NCBI GenBank assembly: GCA_019233415.1
Contig: JAFAMK010000001.1
Span: forward strand, 1 to 9,312
Length of the DNA stretch: 9,312 nt
Source: Vulcanimicrobiota bacterium
GTDB lineage: Bacteria > Vulcanimicrobiota > Vulcanimicrobiia > Vulcanimicrobiales > Vulcanimicrobiaceae
Reading direction: 5' to 3'
Below the pieces are notes generated by a model. It saw nothing but the letters and a program-made list of their open reading frames with translations, ran no database searches and was not told the DNA's origin. Shown one piece after another: positions 6,848 to 9,312 of this stretch (the first letter of the stretch is position 1; the number at the start of each line of letters is the position of its first letter). The translations under genes and the position numbers were made by a program.

Positions 6848-6873
6848 CCCCGTCATCCTGAGCTTGTCGAAGG
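6848..6873 (-). repeat. Dispersed 26-base element, copy C, between divergent acpS and archaemetzincin genes
   Basis: This copy is identical to 507-532 and 1464-1489. It occupies about a third of the 85-base divergent gap and probably lies in the 5' leader or promoter zone of acpS. Read in the + strand archaemetzincin frame it would encode HPELVEG, so an upstream ATG at 6824 would add a repeat-encoded, spurious N-terminus to that protein. Confidence 0.9.
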
Positions 6874-6916
6874 GCGAAGGGCCACACACCGCGCGGACCG
6901 AACTCCAGACAGCGGC

Positions 6917-7453
6917 GTGCGCGAGATCAGCATCGTCCCGGTCAATGCGATCGACGCAGGTATGCTCACCCGGCTTGCACTGTGCCTGGAAGAGCGGTTC
7001 CTGGCGACGGCCGTCGTCCGCGCGGCGCTTGCGGTCCCCAAGTCGGCGCTCAACAGCACGCGGGGACAGCTCTTCTTCGGGTCGCTGGCCGGCCGGCTGA
7101 CCGCCGCGTACGAGACGGAGAACGAGCTGGTCCTCGGCATCACCGAGTTCGACCTCTACAAGACCTCGCACCAGTTCGTCTTCGGGTCGTCGAGCGAAGC
7201 GCAGCGCTGCGCGGTCGTTTCGCTGCACCGGCTGCGCTCCGAGTTCTACGGCGACGCGCCCGACGAGAACGCGCTCTTCCAGCGCTTGCTGAAGGAGAGC
7301 GTGCACGAAATCGGCCACGCGCTCGGGCTCAAGCACTGCTACAACGCCCGCTGCGCGATGTACTACTCGAACTCGGTGTTCGACACCGACAACAAATACT
7401 CGCACTTCTGCGACGCCTGCGAGCGCCGCAGCCGCGCCAACCGGTCCGCGTAG
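6917..7453 (+). CDS. amzA: Archaemetzincin-family zinc metalloprotease
   Basis: Archaemetzincins are single-domain cytosolic metzincin peptidases; their natural substrates are poorly known. The 178-residue product (from GTG 6917) starts MREISIVPV, as family members do, and has the central LGITEFDLYKTSHQFVFG and VVSLHRLR strands. The active site is complete: HEIGHALGLKH with His130, Glu131, His134 and His140, followed at once by the structural zinc cysteines Cys141, Cys146, Cys165 and Cys168, and a Met-turn candidate Met148 in CAMYYSNS. This follows the published HExxHxxGx3Cx4CxM...CxxC pattern. There is no signal peptide, fitting an intracellular role. The start is chosen because ATG codons at 6824 and 6830 would overlap acpS and translate the dispersed repeat; the ribosome site for GTG is weak. 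The family is widespread in archaea and patchy in bacteria. Confidence 0.92.
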   Translation: MREISIVPVNAIDAGMLTRLALCLEERFLATAVVRAALAVPKSALNSTRGQLFFGSLAGRLTAAYETENELVLGITEFDLYKTSHQFVFGSSSEAQRCAVVSLHRLRSEFYGDAPDENALFQRLLKESVHEIGHALGLKHCYNARCAMYYSNSVFDTDNKYSHFCDACERRSRANRSA

Positions 7454-7457
7454 GGCA

Positions 7458-7473
7458 GGCGCTCCCGGGCGCC
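7458..7473 (+). terminator. Possible weak hairpin after archaemetzincin gene
   Basis: GGCGC at 7458-7462 can pair with GCGCC at 7469-7473 around a six-base loop, five bases after the archaemetzincin stop. No T-run follows, so if it ends transcription it is not a classical intrinsic terminator. In DNA this GC-rich such stems also arise by chance. Confidence 0.25.
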
Positions 7474-7544
7474 CGACGAAGGTCCAAAGTCCTTAAAGAA
7501 CGGATTGTGCGCTGCGGCACACCATCCAGTGCTTTCAACGTCCC

Positions 7545-7548
7545 GAGG
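7545..7548 (+). promoter_or_regulatory. Ribosome binding site supporting TTG start of the chemoreceptor
   Basis: GAGG lies six bases before TTG at 7555. The alternative GTG at 7507 would add 16 residues and has no comparable purine-rich site, so TTG is preferred. Confidence 0.5.
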
Positions 7549-7554
7549 CCCCGT

Positions 7555-9228
7555 TTGAGACTGTCCCTGGAGCGTCTTCTCGCTTTCCGCAGCCGATCGT
7601 CGTCTTCGAGCCGCCTGCTGATCGGCGTGCTGGCGCTGGTGGCCGCCGCCGTCCTTGCCGGGATCCCGCAACTCCCGGACCTGGCCCCGCTGGCGCTGCT
7701 CGCGGTCGCGCTCGGCAGCCTCCTCAGCGGACGAATCGCCGGCCTGGCGTGCGCGCTCGCGGCCGGGGTCGCCGCCTACCTCGTCCGACCGCCATACGGA
7801 TCGACCGGCGCGATCACCGCGTCGGTCGCGCTCTTCCTCGCCGGCGCGCTGCTGGCATGGCTGCTCGGCGCACCGCTCACCGCCGAGGCCGACCCGGACG
7901 ACGCGTTCGCCCCGCTGACCGGGCCGGAGCGGCTCGCGCTCCCGGCCGGGGCGCCGCTGGCGAACGGGCTGGCCGCGCTGACGACCGGCGTCCGTGAGGT
8001 CGCCGCCGGCGACCTCACCAAGAACGTCGCCGTGCCGGAGGGGCCGCTGCGCGACCTGGCGGTCGGGCTGAACACGGTCATCACCGGGATGCGCGAGTTC
8101 CTCGGCGCGATGCACGGCGAGACGGCGCGCCTGGGCGGCTCCGGTGAGGAACTGCAGTCGACCGCGGCCTCGTCGCTGGCGGTGATCGAGGGCGGCGCGA
8201 TCGCGCAGAAACAGCTCGAAGAAGGGATCGTCGAGCAGTCGCACATCGTCGAGGGCGCGCAGAGCAAGGTGCGCGCGATGACCGACGCGATCAGCGAGCT
8301 GGCCGGTTCGGCCGAGCAGCAGACGCGCTCGCTCGACGAGACCACGATCAACGTCACGGCGATGTCGGCGTCGATCGAACAGGTCTCGGCGCAGGTCGAC
8401 TCGCTGCTGACGATCTCGTCGGAGACGACGCTCACCGCCGACCGCGGCGGGACCGCGATCCACACGATCGTCGACGCGATGTCGACGATCCGCACGACGA
8501 TCGCGGAGCTGGGCGACGACATCCGCCGGCTCGGCACCAACTCCGACCAGATCGGCGACATCGTCAAGGTCATCGACCGGATCGCCGAACAGACGAACTT
8601 GCTCGCGCTGAACGCGGCGATCGAAGCCGCACGCGCCGGCGAACACGGCCGCGGGTTCGCGGTCGTCGCGTCGGAGATTCGCAAGCTCGCCGACGGCAGC
8701 GTTCAGGCGACGAAGGAAATCGCCGGCCACATCGGCTCGACGCAGAACGTCATCGCGCAGGTCACCGACGCGATGACCCGGCTCAACGAGCGGCTCGAAG
8801 AAAGCGTCAGCTCGACCGACAACGCGTCGGACGCGCTGCGCGAGATCGTCACGACCGTGATGGACGCGAACCGCCAGATCAGCCAGATCAGCTCGGTCAC
8901 GCGCTCGATGTCGGAGAACACGTTCCGCGTCATCCGCTCGATCGAGGAGATCACGCGCTCGGTCAGCGCGAACCTCGCGGCGACGACGCAGATGGCCTCG
9001 CACTCGGGCGAGGTGTCGAGCGCGTTCGACTCGATCACTGCGATCTCGTCGCAGAACGCGTCGTCGGTCGAGGTGCTGACGTACGTCAACGCCGAGGTTA
9101 CCTCGGCGGCGCAGCGCATCCTCACGTCGGTCGAAGAGATGAACCAGCGCGCGGCGGCGATCGATGGTCAGCTCGGCCGCTACAGTATTTCCGGTAACGG
9201 TCGTATGGAGCAGGAGGCCCCGGTATGA
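7555..9228 (+). CDS. Methyl-accepting chemotaxis protein with four-helix membrane input region
   Basis: This chemoreceptor passes a sensed signal to CheA/CheW. The product is 557 residues from TTG 7555. The N-terminus has about four closely packed hydrophobic helices (about 20-37, 43-57, 61-77, 86-105) with short loops, including YLVRPPYGS between helices 3 and 4. This resembles the DUF4118 membrane module of KdpD-type kinases rather than the usual two helices flanking a periplasmic domain. A HAMP-like segment follows (about 135-185, with GDLT at 152-155 and GLNTVITGM), then a long coiled-coil signalling domain. Its hairpin tip, EQTNLLALNAAIEAARAGEHGRGFAVVASEIRKLAD from about 345, is the CheA/CheW contact. 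There is no large extracellular domain and no C-terminal CheR-tethering pentapeptide. A signal from within or near the membrane is therefore likely, but the stimulus is unknown. Its stop overlaps the next start by ATGA. Confidence 0.93.
   Translation: MRLSLERLLAFRSRSSSSSRLLIGVLALVAAAVLAGIPQLPDLAPLALLAVALGSLLSGRIAGLACALAAGVAAYLVRPPYGSTGAITASVALFLAGALLAWLLGAPLTAEADPDDAFAPLTGPERLALPAGAPLANGLAALTTGVREVAAGDLTKNVAVPEGPLRDLAVGLNTVITGMREFLGAMHGETARLGGSGEELQSTAASSLAVIEGGAIAQKQLEEGIVEQSHIVEGAQSKVRAMTDAISELAGSAEQQTRSLDETTINVTAMSASIEQVSAQVDSLLTISSETTLTADRGGTAIHTIVDAMSTIRTTIAELGDDIRRLGTNSDQIGDIVKVIDRIAEQTNLLALNAAIEAARAGEHGRGFAVVASEIRKLADGSVQATKEIAGHIGSTQNVIAQVTDAMTRLNERLEESVSSTDNASDALREIVTTVMDANRQISQISSVTRSMSENTFRVIRSIEEITRSVSANLAATTQMASHSGEVSSAFDSITAISSQNASSVEVLTYVNAEVTSAAQRILTSVEEMNQRAAAIDGQLGRYSISGNGRMEQEAPV
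9212..9217 (+). promoter_or_regulatory. Strong ribosome binding site for the next membrane protein
   Basis: A full AGGAGG lies within the last codons of the chemoreceptor gene, seven bases before ATG at 9225. It is the best ribosome site in the window and supports independent, strong translation of the downstream gene. Confidence 0.8.
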
Positions 9229-9312
9229 AGCTCGGTCTGCGCACGAAGCTCGTCGGCACGGTGGTCGGCGCGGTCGTGATCTCGTCGGCGATCAGCGCGA
9301 TCGCGGCGCGGA
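9225..9312 (+). CDS. N-terminal fragment of a membrane protein, probably a second chemoreceptor (3' end outside window)
   Basis: Only 29 codons are visible. They start MKLGLRTKLVG and run into a hydrophobic stretch (TVVGAVVISSAISAIAA): a short basic N-terminus followed by a first membrane helix. This opening is typical of chemoreceptors and sensor kinases. The ATGA overlap with the preceding chemoreceptor gene and the strong AGGAGG site show it belongs to the same operon. A second chemoreceptor is the likeliest reading, but a sensor kinase or other membrane signalling protein cannot be excluded. Confidence 0.7.
   Translation, partial: MKLGLRTKLVGTVVGAVVISSAISAIAAR

Noticed and set aside
6982..7554. 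Upstream extension of the chemoreceptor frame from ATG 6982
   Set aside because: It overlaps the archaemetzincin gene in a different frame and encodes arginine-rich shadow sequence; the hydrophobic input region begins only after 7555.
7481..7554. AT-richer stretch (CCAAAGTCCTTAAAGAAC) as a sigma-28-type promoter for the chemoreceptor operon
   Set aside because: A TTAAAG core is present, but no good GCCGATAA-like -10 box follows at the right distance. I cannot call a promoter without transcript data.
7363..9003. 546-codon minus-strand frame opposite the chemoreceptor
   Set aside because: It consists of arginine/aspartate-rich antisense sequence without motifs, while the + strand carries HAMP and signalling domains throughout.

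Overview
The window is a GC-rich, gene-dense bacterial chromosome segment. Coding is tight: intergenic gaps are mostly under 110 bases, two gene junctions on the + strand overlap (10 and 4 bases), and GTG or TTG starts are frequent (VOC protein, ligA, nnr and archaemetzincin with GTG; the chemoreceptor with TTG). All recognised genes are bacterial chromosomal ones: uvrA, NAD+-dependent ligA, acpS, nnr and chemoreceptors. There are no phage, plasmid or IS genes. The taxon cannot be fixed from the sequence. A motile, high-GC, poorly studied lineage (for example Eremiobacterota-like) would fit, but that is only a hunch.

Left part (1-2505): the 3' end of uvrA (+) converges on a minus-strand pair, a secreted protein of unknown function followed 13 bases later by a fold-type II PLP threonine/serine dehydratase. 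A copy of a dispersed 26-base element fills the 36-base gap between uvrA and the dehydratase gene. A second, identical copy lies inside the dehydratase gene, is translated in frame, and continues directly into a 21-base tandem array. Together they enlarge a loop just before the PLP-binding lysine.

Middle (2506-6831): after a 61-base divergent gap, a small VOC-fold protein and ligA (DNA ligase) form a translationally overlapping + strand pair. ligA converges on the minus-strand pair acpS-nnr, and the 3' ends of ligA and nnr overlap by 27 bases. acpS activates acyl carrier protein, and nnr repairs damaged NAD(P)H. Together with UvrA (nucleotide excision repair) and LigA, the region is mainly housekeeping and repair.

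Right part (6832-9312): an 85-base divergent gap carrying the third element copy separates acpS from an archaemetzincin-type zinc protease (+). A 101-base gap follows with a possible weak hairpin and a short AT-richer stretch. Then comes a chemoreceptor with a four-helix membrane input region (DUF4118-like), HAMP and signalling domains. It overlaps by ATGA the start of another membrane protein that is cut by the window edge and is probably a second chemoreceptor.

The strongest unusual signal is the repeat-derived, in-frame expansion inside the dehydratase gene. I see no convincing new defence, mobile or biosynthetic system here.
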